Below, piece by piece: positions 1 through 7,910 of a stretch of 64,000 bases of DNA. The notes beneath the pieces were generated by a model. The model searched no databases and was not told the origin of the DNA. It was given only the letters and a program-made list of their open reading frames with translations. The DNA lies in contig NZ_LT629783.1 in the NCBI RefSeq assembly GCF_900105835.1, positions 310,001 to 374,000 on the forward strand. The letters are read 5' to 3'. The translations under genes were made by a program, and so were the position numbers. This DNA is from Pseudomonas fragi. GTDB taxonomy: Bacteria > Pseudomonadota > Gammaproteobacteria > Pseudomonadales > Pseudomonadaceae. Each line of letters begins with the position of its first letter. Within the stretch, counting starts at the first letter, position 1.

Positions 1-455
1 GGGGGGGCAGGTAAATCCCGGGTTCAGGTTTGACGGTCGCTGCGCAACCGGACGCAGCCTCGCTTCGTTCGTCAGCGGCTACAGGGGGGTTGGGGCTGCT
101 CTTTGAGTGTGTCGCCGGACTCGGCGGGGTTTCAGGCAAATCGTGGGTTCAGGTTTGACGGTCGCTGCGCAACCGGACGCAGCCTCGCGTTGCTCGTCAG
201 CGGCTACAGGGGTTTGGGGCTGCTCTTTGAGTGTGTCGCCGGACTCGGCGGGGTTTCAGACAAATCGTGGGTTCAGGTTTGACGGTCGCTTCGCAACCGG
301 ACGCAGCCTCGCTTCGCTCGTCAGCGGCTACAGGGGTTTGGGGCTGCTCTTTGAGTGTGTCGCCGGACTCGGCGGGGTTTCAGGCAAATCGTGGGTTCAG
401 GTTTGACGGTCGCTGCGCAACCGGACGCAGCCTCGCTTCGCTCGTCAGCGACTAC
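1..455. repeat. Tandem array of a ~124 bp intergenic repeat (4 copies, first cut by window edge)
   Basis: The core GACGGTCGCT recurs at 32, 157, 281 and 405, giving spacings of 125, 124 and 124 bp. Each unit holds a GC-rich stretch ending in CTCGTCAGCGGCTAC and a shared lead-in TCAGRCAAATCGTGGGTTCAGG. Copies differ at only a few positions, so amplification is recent. The short open frames through the array are periodic artefacts, not genes. The following 456-565 is the leader of the YcaO gene and shows no other structure. Confidence 0.9.
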
Positions 456-565
456 GCGGTTTTATGTTTGTCCGGTCGGCGGCCGTTGCGCGAAAGCACA
501 ACACTTGCCGGCGAAAAACCGGATAATGGCCGCCATTATTTGTCTGGCAATTCTGGTAATCCCGC

Positions 566-2770
566 ATGGAAATCAAGGTCAACTTTCTCGACAACCTCCG
601 ACTTGAAGCCAAGTTCGATGACTTCACCGTGGTTGCCGATCAGCCCATCCGCTACAAGGGCGATGGTTCGGCTCCTGGTCCGTTCGATTACTTTCTGGCG
701 TCGTCGGCGCTGTGCGCGGCCTACTTTGTGAAGTTGTACTGCTCGACGCGCAATATTCCTACCGAGAATATTCGCCTGTCGCAGAACAATATTGTCGACC
801 CCGAAAACCGCTACAACCAGATTTTCAAGATTCAGGTCGAGTTGCCTGCGGATATTTCCGAGAAGGACCGCCAGGGCATTCTGCGCTCCATCGATCGCTG
901 TACGGTGAAGAAGGTGGTGCAGGCCGGCCCCGAGTTTGTCATTGAAGAGGTGGAGAACCTCGACGCCGATGCCCAGGCCCTGTTGATGCCGGCATCCGGT
1001 TCAGAAGGCGGTACCTTTATCGCCGGCAAAGACCTGCCACTGGAGCAGACCATCGCCAATATGTCGGCCATTCTGGCTGGCCTGGGGATGAAGATCGAAA
1101 TCGCTTCGTGGCGCAATATCGTGCCCAATGTGTGGTCGCTGCATATCCGCGATGCGCAGTCGCCGATGTGCTTCACCAACGGCAAGGGCGCGACCAAGGA
1201 GGGCGCCCTGGCGTCGGCGTTGGGCGAGTTTATCGAGCGCCTGAACTGCAACTTCTTCTACAACGATCAGTTCTGGGGCGAAGAGATTGCCAATGCCGAG
1301 TTTGTCCATTACCCGGACGAGCGCTGGTTCCAGCCGGGGCCCAACGACGAGCTGCCGGGCGAGATTCTCGACCCGTACTGCCTCAAGGCGTTTAACCGCG
1401 AAGGTGAGTTGCGCGGCTCCCATCTGATCGATACCAATTCGGGTAATGAAGCGCGCGGTATCTGTTCGCTGCCTTTCGTGCGCCAGTCGGATGGCGAGGT
1501 GGTGTATTTCCCCTCCAATCTGATCGAGAACCTGTTCCTGAGCAACGGCATGAGCGCGGGCAATACCCTGGCCGAAGCCCAGGTGCAGTGCCTGTCGGAG
1601 ATTTTCGAGCGGGCGGTCAAGCGTGAAATCATCGAGGGTGAATTCGCCCTGCCGGATGTGCCGCAGGCCGTGCTGGCCAGGTACCCGTCGATTCTGGCCG
1701 GGATCCAGGCGCTGGAAGAGCAGGGCTTCCCGGTGCTGGTCAAGGATGCCTCCTTGGGCGGCGAGTTCCCGGTGATGTGCGTGACCTTGATGAACCCGCG
1801 CACCGGTGGTGTGTTTGCGTCGTTCGGTGCCCACCCGAGCCTGGAAGTGGCGCTGGAGCGCAGCCTCACCGAGTTGCTGCAGGGGCGCAGTTTTGAAGGG
1901 CTTAACGATCTGCCGCAGCCGACCTTTGAAGGGCAGGCGGTGACCGAGCCGAACAATTTCGTCGAGCACTTTATCGATTCCAGCGGTGTGGTGTCCTGGC
2001 GCTTTTTCAGCTCAAAATCCGATTACGAGTTTGTCGACTGGGATTTCACCAGTCAGGGCGAAAACGCCAATGCCGAGGAAGCCGCGACCTTGTTCGGCAT
2101 TCTCGAAGGCATGGGCAAGCAGGTGTATATGGCGGTGTACGAGCATATCGGCGCCAAGGCGTGCCGTATCCTGGTGCCGGATTATTCGGAAATCTACCCG
2201 GCTGATGACCTGATCTGGGACAACACCAACAAGGCTCTGTTTTTCCGTGCCGATATCCTCAACCTGCATCGTCTTGACGAAGAAGAGTTGCAGGGGCTGG
2301 TCGAGCGGCTGGTGGAAAGCGAGCTGGATGATTACACCGATATCACCACGTTGATCGGCATCGAGTTTGATGACAATACCGCCTGGGGCCAGTTGACCAT
2401 CCTGGAGTTGAAGCTGCTGATCTGGCTCGCCCTTGAGCAGTATGAAGAGGCGAAAGAGGCGGTGGAGATGTTCCTGCAGTACAACGACAACACGGTGGAG
2501 CGCGGTTTGTTCTACCAGGCCGTGAATGCGGTGCTGGAGATGAAGCTGGATGAAGACCTGGAGCTGGAAGACTACGAAGCCAACTTCCGCCGCATGTTTG
2601 GCAACGAGCGCATGGATGCGGCTATCGGGTCGGTGGACAGCAGCGTGCGCTTCTATGGTCTGACGCCGACCAGCATCAAGCTCGAAGGGCTGGACAAGCA
2701 TCTGCGCCTGATCGACAGCTATAAAAAGCTGCATGCGGCGCGGGCCCGGGCGGCGGGGCTGGTGGGTTAA
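566..2770 (+). CDS. ycaO: OsmC domain / YcaO domain fusion protein
   Basis: 734 residues. Residues ~1-130 are an OsmC-like fold (KGDGSAPGPFDYFLASSALC). The rest matches E. coli YcaO: the segment beginning TFIAGKDLPLEQTIANMS and then PNVWSLHIRD and CFTNGKGATKEGALASALGE is very close to the start of E. coli YcaO. YcaO proteins use ATP to activate amide backbones (azoline and thioamide formation); E. coli YcaO is linked to RimO-dependent beta-methylthiolation of ribosomal protein S12. The C-terminal ~150 residues look helical and TPR-like, as in the E. coli protein. The OsmC domain (thiol peroxidase fold) at the front is extra. No peptide precursor or RiPP partner gene lies nearby, which fits a housekeeping role. 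The ATG at 566 begins the OsmC domain directly. The protein ends one base before the convergent DUF2938 gene. Confidence 0.9.
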   Translation: MEIKVNFLDNLRLEAKFDDFTVVADQPIRYKGDGSAPGPFDYFLASSALCAAYFVKLYCSTRNIPTENIRLSQNNIVDPENRYNQIFKIQVELPADISEKDRQGILRSIDRCTVKKVVQAGPEFVIEEVENLDADAQALLMPASGSEGGTFIAGKDLPLEQTIANMSAILAGLGMKIEIASWRNIVPNVWSLHIRDAQSPMCFTNGKGATKEGALASALGEFIERLNCNFFYNDQFWGEEIANAEFVHYPDERWFQPGPNDELPGEILDPYCLKAFNREGELRGSHLIDTNSGNEARGICSLPFVRQSDGEVVYFPSNLIENLFLSNGMSAGNTLAEAQVQCLSEIFERAVKREIIEGEFALPDVPQAVLARYPSILAGIQALEEQGFPVLVKDASLGGEFPVMCVTLMNPRTGGVFASFGAHPSLEVALERSLTELLQGRSFEGLNDLPQPTFEGQAVTEPNNFVEHFIDSSGVVSWRFFSSKSDYEFVDWDFTSQGENANAEEAATLFGILEGMGKQVYMAVYEHIGAKACRILVPDYSEIYPADDLIWDNTNKALFFRADILNLHRLDEEELQGLVERLVESELDDYTDITTLIGIEFDDNTAWGQLTILELKLLIWLALEQYEEAKEAVEMFLQYNDNTVERGLFYQAVNAVLEMKLDEDLELEDYEANFRRMFGNERMDAAIGSVDSSVRFYGLTPTSIKLEGLDKHLRLIDSYKKLHAARARAAGLVG

Positions 2771-2771
2771 A

Positions 2772-3293
2772 TCACTGCGTTGCTTGCGCGCCCACGCTGT
2801 CCTTTATCCGCAGGCTGCCCCGCGCCGTGATATACAGCCCCAGGCCAAAGGTCAGGTGGGTGGTCAGGCTTTTTTGCCGCACCACCCAGGGCTTGGGGGT
2901 GCGTGCGCCGGCCATTCCCATGCCCCACGCCGGTTGCATCAGCAGCCAGGGTGCGGCGACGCTGATCAGGCCTGTTAACAGGGCCGGCAGCAAGGTTGGC
3001 CGGGCCAGCCATGCACTGCCGGCACTGGCCACCAGCAGGGTCGCAAAGACCATGCCGGTAAGGTAATGGAACCCCCAGCCGATCAGTTGTTCATATCGGG
3101 TGGGGCTGGCAGCGGCAATCGAGCGGTGGCTGAAGCGGCCCTGGCACATATGGCCCAGCCAGCGGCCGACCAGTCTGTAATCCAGCGACGCGATGCCTGC
3201 CAGACGCTGTTTGCCAACGGCCACGGCGTCCATAAACAGGGTTGCGCCTGTGCCGATAGCGGCGCCGTTGACCATGACTTCCACGATATTCAT
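2772..3293 (-). CDS. DUF2938 family integral membrane protein
   Basis: 173 residues with about four hydrophobic segments: an N-terminal one (residues ~4-24), one near GFHYLTGMVFATLLVASAG, one near LLPALLTGLISVAAPWLL, and one close to the C-terminus. The motif AWGMGMAGARTPKP is typical of DUF2938 proteins. Function is unknown. It is divergent from a MerR regulator 79 bp away, and a MerR-type operator sits exactly in the spacer of its own promoter (3340-3370). It is therefore probably the regulator's main target. That is inference from arrangement. Confidence 0.85.
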   Translation of the reverse strand: MNIVEVMVNGAAIGTGATLFMDAVAVGKQRLAGIASLDYRLVGRWLGHMCQGRFSHRSIAAASPTRYEQLIGWGFHYLTGMVFATLLVASAGSAWLARPTLLPALLTGLISVAAPWLLMQPAWGMGMAGARTPKPWVVRQKSLTTHLTFGLGLYITARGSLRIKDSVGAQATQ

Positions 3294-3339
3294 CTCAATT
3301 GCCCCTTGCCTGGTGTGTGTCTGGTTGCTTGAATCAGTG

Positions 3340-3370
3340 AGTGTGCAAGTTCAAGTCGACTTGAGGTCAA
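3340..3370 (-). promoter_or_regulatory. MerR-type promoter with 19-bp spacer and SoxR-like dyad
   Basis: On the minus strand, TTGACC (3370-3365) and CACACT (3345-3340) are separated by 19 bp. MerR-family activators act on promoters with this overlong spacing. The spacer starts with the perfect 14-bp palindrome TCAAGTCGACTTGA (3364-3351), close to the CCTCAAG/CTTGAGG halves of SoxR boxes. It lies ~47 bp upstream of the DUF2938 start codon and just before the MerR gene, so it could also mediate autoregulation. Confidence 0.7.
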
Positions 3371-3372
3371 GC

Positions 3373-3801
3373 ATGAAAGAGCTGGTCATCGGTGAAGTGG
3401 TACGACGCTCGGGGGTCGCGGCGTCGACCTTGCGTTATTACGAGGACAAGGGGTTGATTCGCTCCGTGGGCCGCCGTGGCCTGAGCCGGGTCTTTCGCGC
3501 CGATGTGCTGGATAAACTGGCGCTGATAGCGTTGGCCCAGTCGCTGATGTTTTCCCTGGATGATATTGCCCCGATGGTGCAGGGCGATGGCCTTACCGAT
3601 CTGGACCGCACCCGGTTACTGCACAAGGCTGCCGAGCTGGACGGCCTGATCGGCAGGCTCTGTGCGGCCCGGGATGAACTGCGCCGGGCGGCGGCATGCC
3701 CTGCACCGCGGCATGCGGACTGCCCCAGCTTTCAAAACCTGCTCGATACGGCCGCTGGCAGAGGGCCCGCCGGCCGCCGTTTTATCCGCCCTGCGGATTG
3801 A
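3373..3801 (+). CDS. MerR family transcriptional regulator
   Basis: 142 residues starting MKELVIGEVVRRSGVAASTL; the helix-turn-helix and wing are residues ~4-45 (RYYEDKGLIRSVGRRGLSRVF), followed by the dimerisation helix. The C-terminal part has a cysteine pair (ACPAPRHADCPSF) reminiscent of SoxR-like sensors but without SoxR's four-Cys iron-sulfur motif, so the signal is not predictable. A longer frame opens upstream, but the ATG at 3373 is right for the MerR fold. It is divergent from the DUF2938 gene, with the operator between them. Confidence 0.88.
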   Translation: MKELVIGEVVRRSGVAASTLRYYEDKGLIRSVGRRGLSRVFRADVLDKLALIALAQSLMFSLDDIAPMVQGDGLTDLDRTRLLHKAAELDGLIGRLCAARDELRRAAACPAPRHADCPSFQNLLDTAAGRGPAGRRFIRPAD

Positions 3802-3930
3802 GCGACTGGCGTGGTGAAGGGTTCAGATCGGTGCTTTACTGAATCTTTAAACGGGCACGAAACGCTGCGCAGGGATGCCGGCAGATCAGGCACTTAGCTG
3901 TCTTAACAGCCTCTTATTTGAGCGCTATCC

Positions 3931-5721
3931 ATGTCCAATACACCTGCCACACTGTTGATCGTTGACGATGATGTTCATGTGCGCCAGCTGTTGGAGTCCC
4001 TGCTGCAAGATCAGGGCTACCGCACGCTGACGGCCGATTCGGGGGAGCAGGCGCTGGCTACGGTGGCGCAACAACCACCGGACCTGATCCTGCTTGACGC
4101 CATGATGCCGGGCACGGACGGCTACCAGGTGGCACGCAGGCTCAAGGCCAATACCTCGACGGCCAATATCCCGATCATCATGCTGTCGGGGCAGGGCGAG
4201 CATAGCGCCCGTCTTTTGGGGCTGGAGGCCGGGGCCGAGGATTTCCTCCTCAAGCCCGTGGCCAGTGACGAGCTGTGGTTGCGGGTACGCAATCTGTTGC
4301 GGCTCAAGGCCTTCGGTGACTACCAGGCCGTACACACCATGATGCTGGAGCAGCAACTGCAAAAACGCACCATCGACCTGGAGGGCTTTCGCACGGCGAT
4401 GGGGGCCGATGAGCGGCTGCTGAAAATGGCCAATTACGACCCGCTGACCGGTTTGCCCAATCGCGACCTGTTTTACACCACGCTGCAGATGGGCCTGACC
4501 CAGGCGGCGCTGCGGGGTTGGCAATTGGCCGTGGTGACGGTGGGGCTCAATGATTTTAAAAATATCAACCTGACCTGGGGCCATTTGATGGGCGATCAGG
4601 TGCTGGCCGAGTTCAGCCAGCGCCTGTCCAACTGCCTGAATGTCAGTGACACCCTGGGGCGCATGGACGGTGATGAGCTGGCCCTGATCCTGATGATCCG
4701 CAAGGGTCAGGCCGGGCCGCGGCAGATGGTTGACCGGATCCGCGAAGTGCTGCGCGAGCCGTTCAAGCTGCATGGCCATGATACGCCGATGACGGCCAGT
4801 TACGGGATTGCCCTGTACCCGGACGATGGCGCCGAGGCGCACCGCCTTATCAAGCATGCCAATACGGCGATGGGCCTGGCCAAGCAGGCGGGCAAGGATA
4901 CGTACCGTTTTTACACGGCGCAGATGAACGTCGAGGTGCTGGCCCGCCAGGAGCTGGAAACCGCGCTGCGTGATGCTGTGCGCAAGCAGGCCTTCGAGGT
5001 GTATTACCAGCCCAAGATCAACCTGGCGGACGGGCGCATCAGCGGGGTTGAGGCGCTGTTGCGCTGGCACCGACCGGGGCATGCCACGGTGTCTCCGGCG
5101 GTATTTGTGCCGCTGCTGGAAAGCCTGGGGCTGATTTCGAAGGTGGGCCAGTGGGTGATTGACCGGGTTTGCAGCCAGATCGCCCAGTGGCAGAGTTCGG
5201 GCCTTGGTGGGGTGGAGGTCGCGGTGAACGTGTCGGCCCTGCAGATTTGCGAGGGGGATCTGGTCGATGATATCGAGCGCTCGCTCAAGGCCCATCAACT
5301 CGACCCGCAATTGCTTGAAGTGGAGCTGACCGAAGGGTCGTTGATGGAGAACACGCCGCATACCGTGGCCAGCCTGCTGACGCTGCGTGATATCGGGGTG
5401 AAGATTTCCATTGATGACTTTGGCACGGGGTATTCGAGCCTTGCGTATTTGAGCCGCTTTCCGATCGACAAGTTGAAAATCGATATCGCGTTTATTCGCG
5501 AGGTGACCTTCAGCCCGCAGGATGCGGCCATTGCCCGGACGATTATCGAGTTGGCGCACAGCCTTGATTTGCAGGTGATCGCCGAAGGCGTGGAGACCCG
5601 TGAGCAACTGGAGTTTTTGACCCGTAACGGCTGCGACCAGGTGCAAGGTTATCTGTTTTGCCGGCCCCTGCCAGCGGTGGAGCTGGAGGCCTTGTTGCGC
5701 GAGCCGCGCAGTTTTATCTGA
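3931..5721 (+). CDS. Response regulator with degenerate GGDEF and EAL domain (c-di-GMP phosphodiesterase)
   Basis: 596 residues. The REC domain (~8-125) has the acidic pocket DDD, phospho-acceptor in LILLDAMMPG and lysine in FLLKPV. A GGDEF fold (~165-325) follows, then EAL (~340-590). The GGDEF signature reads MDGDE and no RxxD inhibitory site is evident, so cyclase activity is unlikely. The EAL domain keeps its set: EALLRW, NVSALQ, ELTEG, DDFGTGYSSL, KIDIAF, AEGVE, QGYLF. The likely output is hydrolysis of c-di-GMP, with the GGDEF part as an allosteric or binding module. No histidine kinase is adjacent, so the phosphodonor is elsewhere. The 129-bp upstream gap after the MerR gene would hold its promoter. 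Confidence 0.92.
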   Translation: MSNTPATLLIVDDDVHVRQLLESLLQDQGYRTLTADSGEQALATVAQQPPDLILLDAMMPGTDGYQVARRLKANTSTANIPIIMLSGQGEHSARLLGLEAGAEDFLLKPVASDELWLRVRNLLRLKAFGDYQAVHTMMLEQQLQKRTIDLEGFRTAMGADERLLKMANYDPLTGLPNRDLFYTTLQMGLTQAALRGWQLAVVTVGLNDFKNINLTWGHLMGDQVLAEFSQRLSNCLNVSDTLGRMDGDELALILMIRKGQAGPRQMVDRIREVLREPFKLHGHDTPMTASYGIALYPDDGAEAHRLIKHANTAMGLAKQAGKDTYRFYTAQMNVEVLARQELETALRDAVRKQAFEVYYQPKINLADGRISGVEALLRWHRPGHATVSPAVFVPLLESLGLISKVGQWVIDRVCSQIAQWQSSGLGGVEVAVNVSALQICEGDLVDDIERSLKAHQLDPQLLEVELTEGSLMENTPHTVASLLTLRDIGVKISIDDFGTGYSSLAYLSRFPIDKLKIDIAFIREVTFSPQDAAIARTIIELAHSLDLQVIAEGVETREQLEFLTRNGCDQVQGYLFCRPLPAVELEALLREPRSFI

Positions 5722-5736
5722 GATCTAGCCGCTCAA

Positions 5737-5772
5737 GTGCGGTGCGCGGCTGCGCTCGTCAGCCGCTACGGG
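5737..5772 (+). repeat. Solo degenerate copy of the left-edge repeat family
   Basis: The end GCTGCGCTCGTCAGCCGCTACGGGG matches the tail of the array unit at 1-455 (CTTCGCTCGTCAGCGGCTACAGGGG) with a few substitutions. It fills the gap between two convergent genes. Confidence 0.5.
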
Positions 5773-5789
5773 GTACATGGGGTTGCGTC

Positions 5790-7187
5790 TCACATCAGCG
5801 CCAATATCTGCCTGCCCAGCGCTTCGGCGCTGGCTTGCGAATCGATGTTGGCAAACCCCAGCAGCAGCCCCGAAGGCTTTTCCCCCAGGTGGCTCCACTC
5901 GCTCAGGGCCTCTGCAAACAAGCCTGCCTTGTGCATGCGCCGGGCCAGTTCGACGTCTGATTGCTGCCCGCCAAGGCGCAGGATCAAGTGCATGCCCCCC
6001 GGGCTGCTGTCGATGCGCACATGCTCACCCAACACATTTTGCAGGCCGGTGCGGGTAAACGCCCGGCGCTCGCCATAGAGTTTGCGCATGCGCAGGATAT
6101 GCCGGGCAAAATGGCCTTGGGTCATAAAGCTCGCGACGATGGCCTGGGTCAGTTGCGGGCAACTGCTGCGAACGTTCCGGCTGGCGTGTTCAAAGCGTTC
6201 GATCCGGGCCTGAGGCACCACGACATAAGCCAGGCGCAGCCCCGGAAACAGGACTTTGCTGAAGGTGCCGCTGTAGATCACTCGACCTTCACGGTCCAGG
6301 CTTTTCAGGGCCGGCAGCGGGCGGCTGATATAGCGGTATTCACCGTCGTAGTCGTCTTCAATGATCCACGCCTGTTGCCGGTTGGCCCAGGCCAGCAGCT
6401 CCAGCCTGCGCGGCAGGGACAGCGACACGCACAGCGGGCTTTGATGGGCCGGGGTGACCACGGCGGCCTGGGCGCGGGTGTGTGCTGCGGGCAAGCGCAT
6501 GCCCTCGTGGTCGACGGCCAGGGCCACGGTTTGTATCTGCAGGTGCTGTAGCAACTGGCGGGTCGGCGGGTAGCCGGGGTCTTCGATCAGTACCCGGTCG
6601 CCGGGCTTGAGCAGGGCATGGGTGATCAGCGCCAGGCTGTCCTGGTAGCCCGCGGTGATAAACACTTGCTCGGGCACGCAGCTGATGCCCCGGGAAACCT
6701 GCAGATAGCTGGCAAGGGCCGTGCGCAATGCCTGCAGGCCATAGGCTGAAGGGTTGGCCATGTCCTGGGCGCAGGTGCTGCGCACGCAGCGTGCACCGAT
6801 TTGGGCCCAGAGCTTTTTCGGGAAGGCGTCCAGTGCCGGTACGCCGAGCTGAAAAGGCAGGGGCTGGGCGGTGTGCCTGATCGCCGGGCTGGCCTGGGGG
6901 CTGCGGCTGGCGGGCAGGGGATTAGTGCCGATATCGGGCGCAACGATGGTACCGGCCTGGCCACGGGCTTGCAGGTAACCTTCGCAGGTCAGCAGCGAAT
7001 ACGCGGTGTCGATGGTGCCCCGGGCCAGGCCCAGTTCCCTGGCCAGTGCCCGCGCTGCAGGCACACGTTCGCCGGGGCGCAGCAAGCCATTGGCGATGGC
7101 CTCGCGAAAACGCCAGTAGAGCTGTCGGTAGATGGGTTCGCTGGCGTTGCGGTCGAGGTCGGGGAAGGGCGGCGGCGGGGTTTGCAT
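5790..7187 (-). CDS. MocR/PdxR-type GntR-family regulator with aminotransferase-like domain
   Basis: 465 residues from the ATG at 7187, which has an AAGGA site five bases upstream; a longer frame to 7226 has none. Residues ~10-80 are a GntR winged helix (YRQLYWRFREAIANGLL). Residues ~110-460 are a fold-type I aminotransferase domain with the PLP lysine in YSGTFSKVLFPGLRLAY and the upstream EDDYDGEY motif. MocR regulators bind PLP and usually control a divergent gene; here that is the AhpD-like protein at 7299. Confidence 0.9.
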   Translation of the reverse strand: MQTPPPPFPDLDRNASEPIYRQLYWRFREAIANGLLRPGERVPAARALARELGLARGTIDTAYSLLTCEGYLQARGQAGTIVAPDIGTNPLPASRSPQASPAIRHTAQPLPFQLGVPALDAFPKKLWAQIGARCVRSTCAQDMANPSAYGLQALRTALASYLQVSRGISCVPEQVFITAGYQDSLALITHALLKPGDRVLIEDPGYPPTRQLLQHLQIQTVALAVDHEGMRLPAAHTRAQAAVVTPAHQSPLCVSLSLPRRLELLAWANRQQAWIIEDDYDGEYRYISRPLPALKSLDREGRVIYSGTFSKVLFPGLRLAYVVVPQARIERFEHASRNVRSSCPQLTQAIVASFMTQGHFARHILRMRKLYGERRAFTRTGLQNVLGEHVRIDSSPGGMHLILRLGGQQSDVELARRMHKAGLFAEALSEWSHLGEKPSGLLLGFANIDSQASAEALGRQILALM

Positions 7188-7218
7188 GGGGGTCCTTGCT
7201 GAACATGGCCTGGTAATA

Positions 7219-7250
7219 AAGGCCAATCATGGCTCTTTTTGGCAAGGCCA
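7219..7250. promoter_or_regulatory. Direct repeat AAGGCCA in the MocR/AhpD intergenic region
   Basis: AAGGCCA occurs at 7219-7225 and 7244-7250, 25 bp apart, in the 111-bp divergent promoter region. MocR proteins often bind direct repeats of this kind. No experimental match is claimed. Confidence 0.35.
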
Positions 7251-7298
7251 TAAAGCCGCACTATGGCGCCACTTAAACAGCCAATGCAAGGGCACGTC

Positions 7299-7748
7299 AT
7301 GACGCAGCGTATCGATTATTCCAAGGCAGCACCCGAGGGCTACAAGGCGTTTGGCGGGGTGTATGCGTATCTGCAGGGCAGCGGGCTGGCCAAGGGGCTG
7401 ATTGATCTGGTGTACCTGCGGGTGTCACAAATCAACGGCTGCGCGTACTGCATCGACATGCACTCGCGGGATTTGCTCAAGGCCGGCCTGGCCGTGGAAA
7501 AGCTGGTGCTGGTGCCGGTGTGGCACGAAGCAGGTGGCTTGTTCAGCCCCCGCGAGCAGGTGGCCCTGGCCTGGGCGGAACGCGTGACCCGAGTGGCCGA
7601 GCGCGGTATCGCAGAGGCGGATTACCAGGCCGCTGCCAGCGAGTTCAGCGACAAGGAGTTGACGGACCTGACCTATGCCATCGGCCTGATGAACGCCTAC
7701 AACCGTTTTGGCGTGGCTTTTGGTTTGCGGCCAGCGGCTGCGGTGTAA
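7299..7748 (+). CDS. Carboxymuconolactone decarboxylase / AhpD-like protein
   Basis: 149 residues from MTQRIDYSKAAPEGYKAF. The redox motif CAYCIDMHSRD (C-x2-C with downstream His) marks the AhpD-like peroxidase branch rather than true decarboxylases. The likely role is thiol-dependent peroxide reduction or a related detoxification, using the CxxC pair. An upstream ATG at 7263 is in frame, but the one at 7299 follows an AAGGG site and matches family N-termini. It is divergent from the MocR regulator, a common pairing in Pseudomonas. Confidence 0.9.
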   Translation: MTQRIDYSKAAPEGYKAFGGVYAYLQGSGLAKGLIDLVYLRVSQINGCAYCIDMHSRDLLKAGLAVEKLVLVPVWHEAGGLFSPREQVALAWAERVTRVAERGIAEADYQAAASEFSDKELTDLTYAIGLMNAYNRFGVAFGLRPAAAV

Positions 7749-7770
7749 GCAAAGGGGGGGGAGACGGCTA

Positions 7771-7830
7771 CAGATTTATTACGATTTGTAATATTGTTTT
7801 TCGGGATGTAATAATACACATTGGTAGGTG
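7771..7830 (+). promoter_or_regulatory. AT-rich promoter region of the tps operon with GTAAT repeats
   Basis: This is a sharp AT-rich island in GC-rich DNA. It contains ATTAC-GATTT-GTAAT (7778-7792) and a further GTAATAAT about 20 bp downstream, so an inverted pair is followed by a direct copy. It sits 80-140 bp upstream of tpsB and is a plausible site for activator binding and for MvaT/H-NS silencing. Confidence 0.4.
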
Positions 7831-7910
7831 TCACTATGGCATATGCCCTGAACCTGGCAGTGGGTTCGGGGGCCTGACTCGCCTTCGAGGCGCTCTGAGG
7901 ATGTCTTGCG

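Noticed and set aside
1..455. Possible CRISPR array at the left edge
   Set aside because: Units are ~124 bp and nearly identical throughout, with no short repeat plus variable spacer pattern and no cas genes.
566..2770. RiPP (thiazole/oxazole peptide) biosynthetic cluster around YcaO
   Set aside because: No precursor peptide, dehydrogenase, E1-like partner or exporter is nearby, and the sequence matches housekeeping YcaO.
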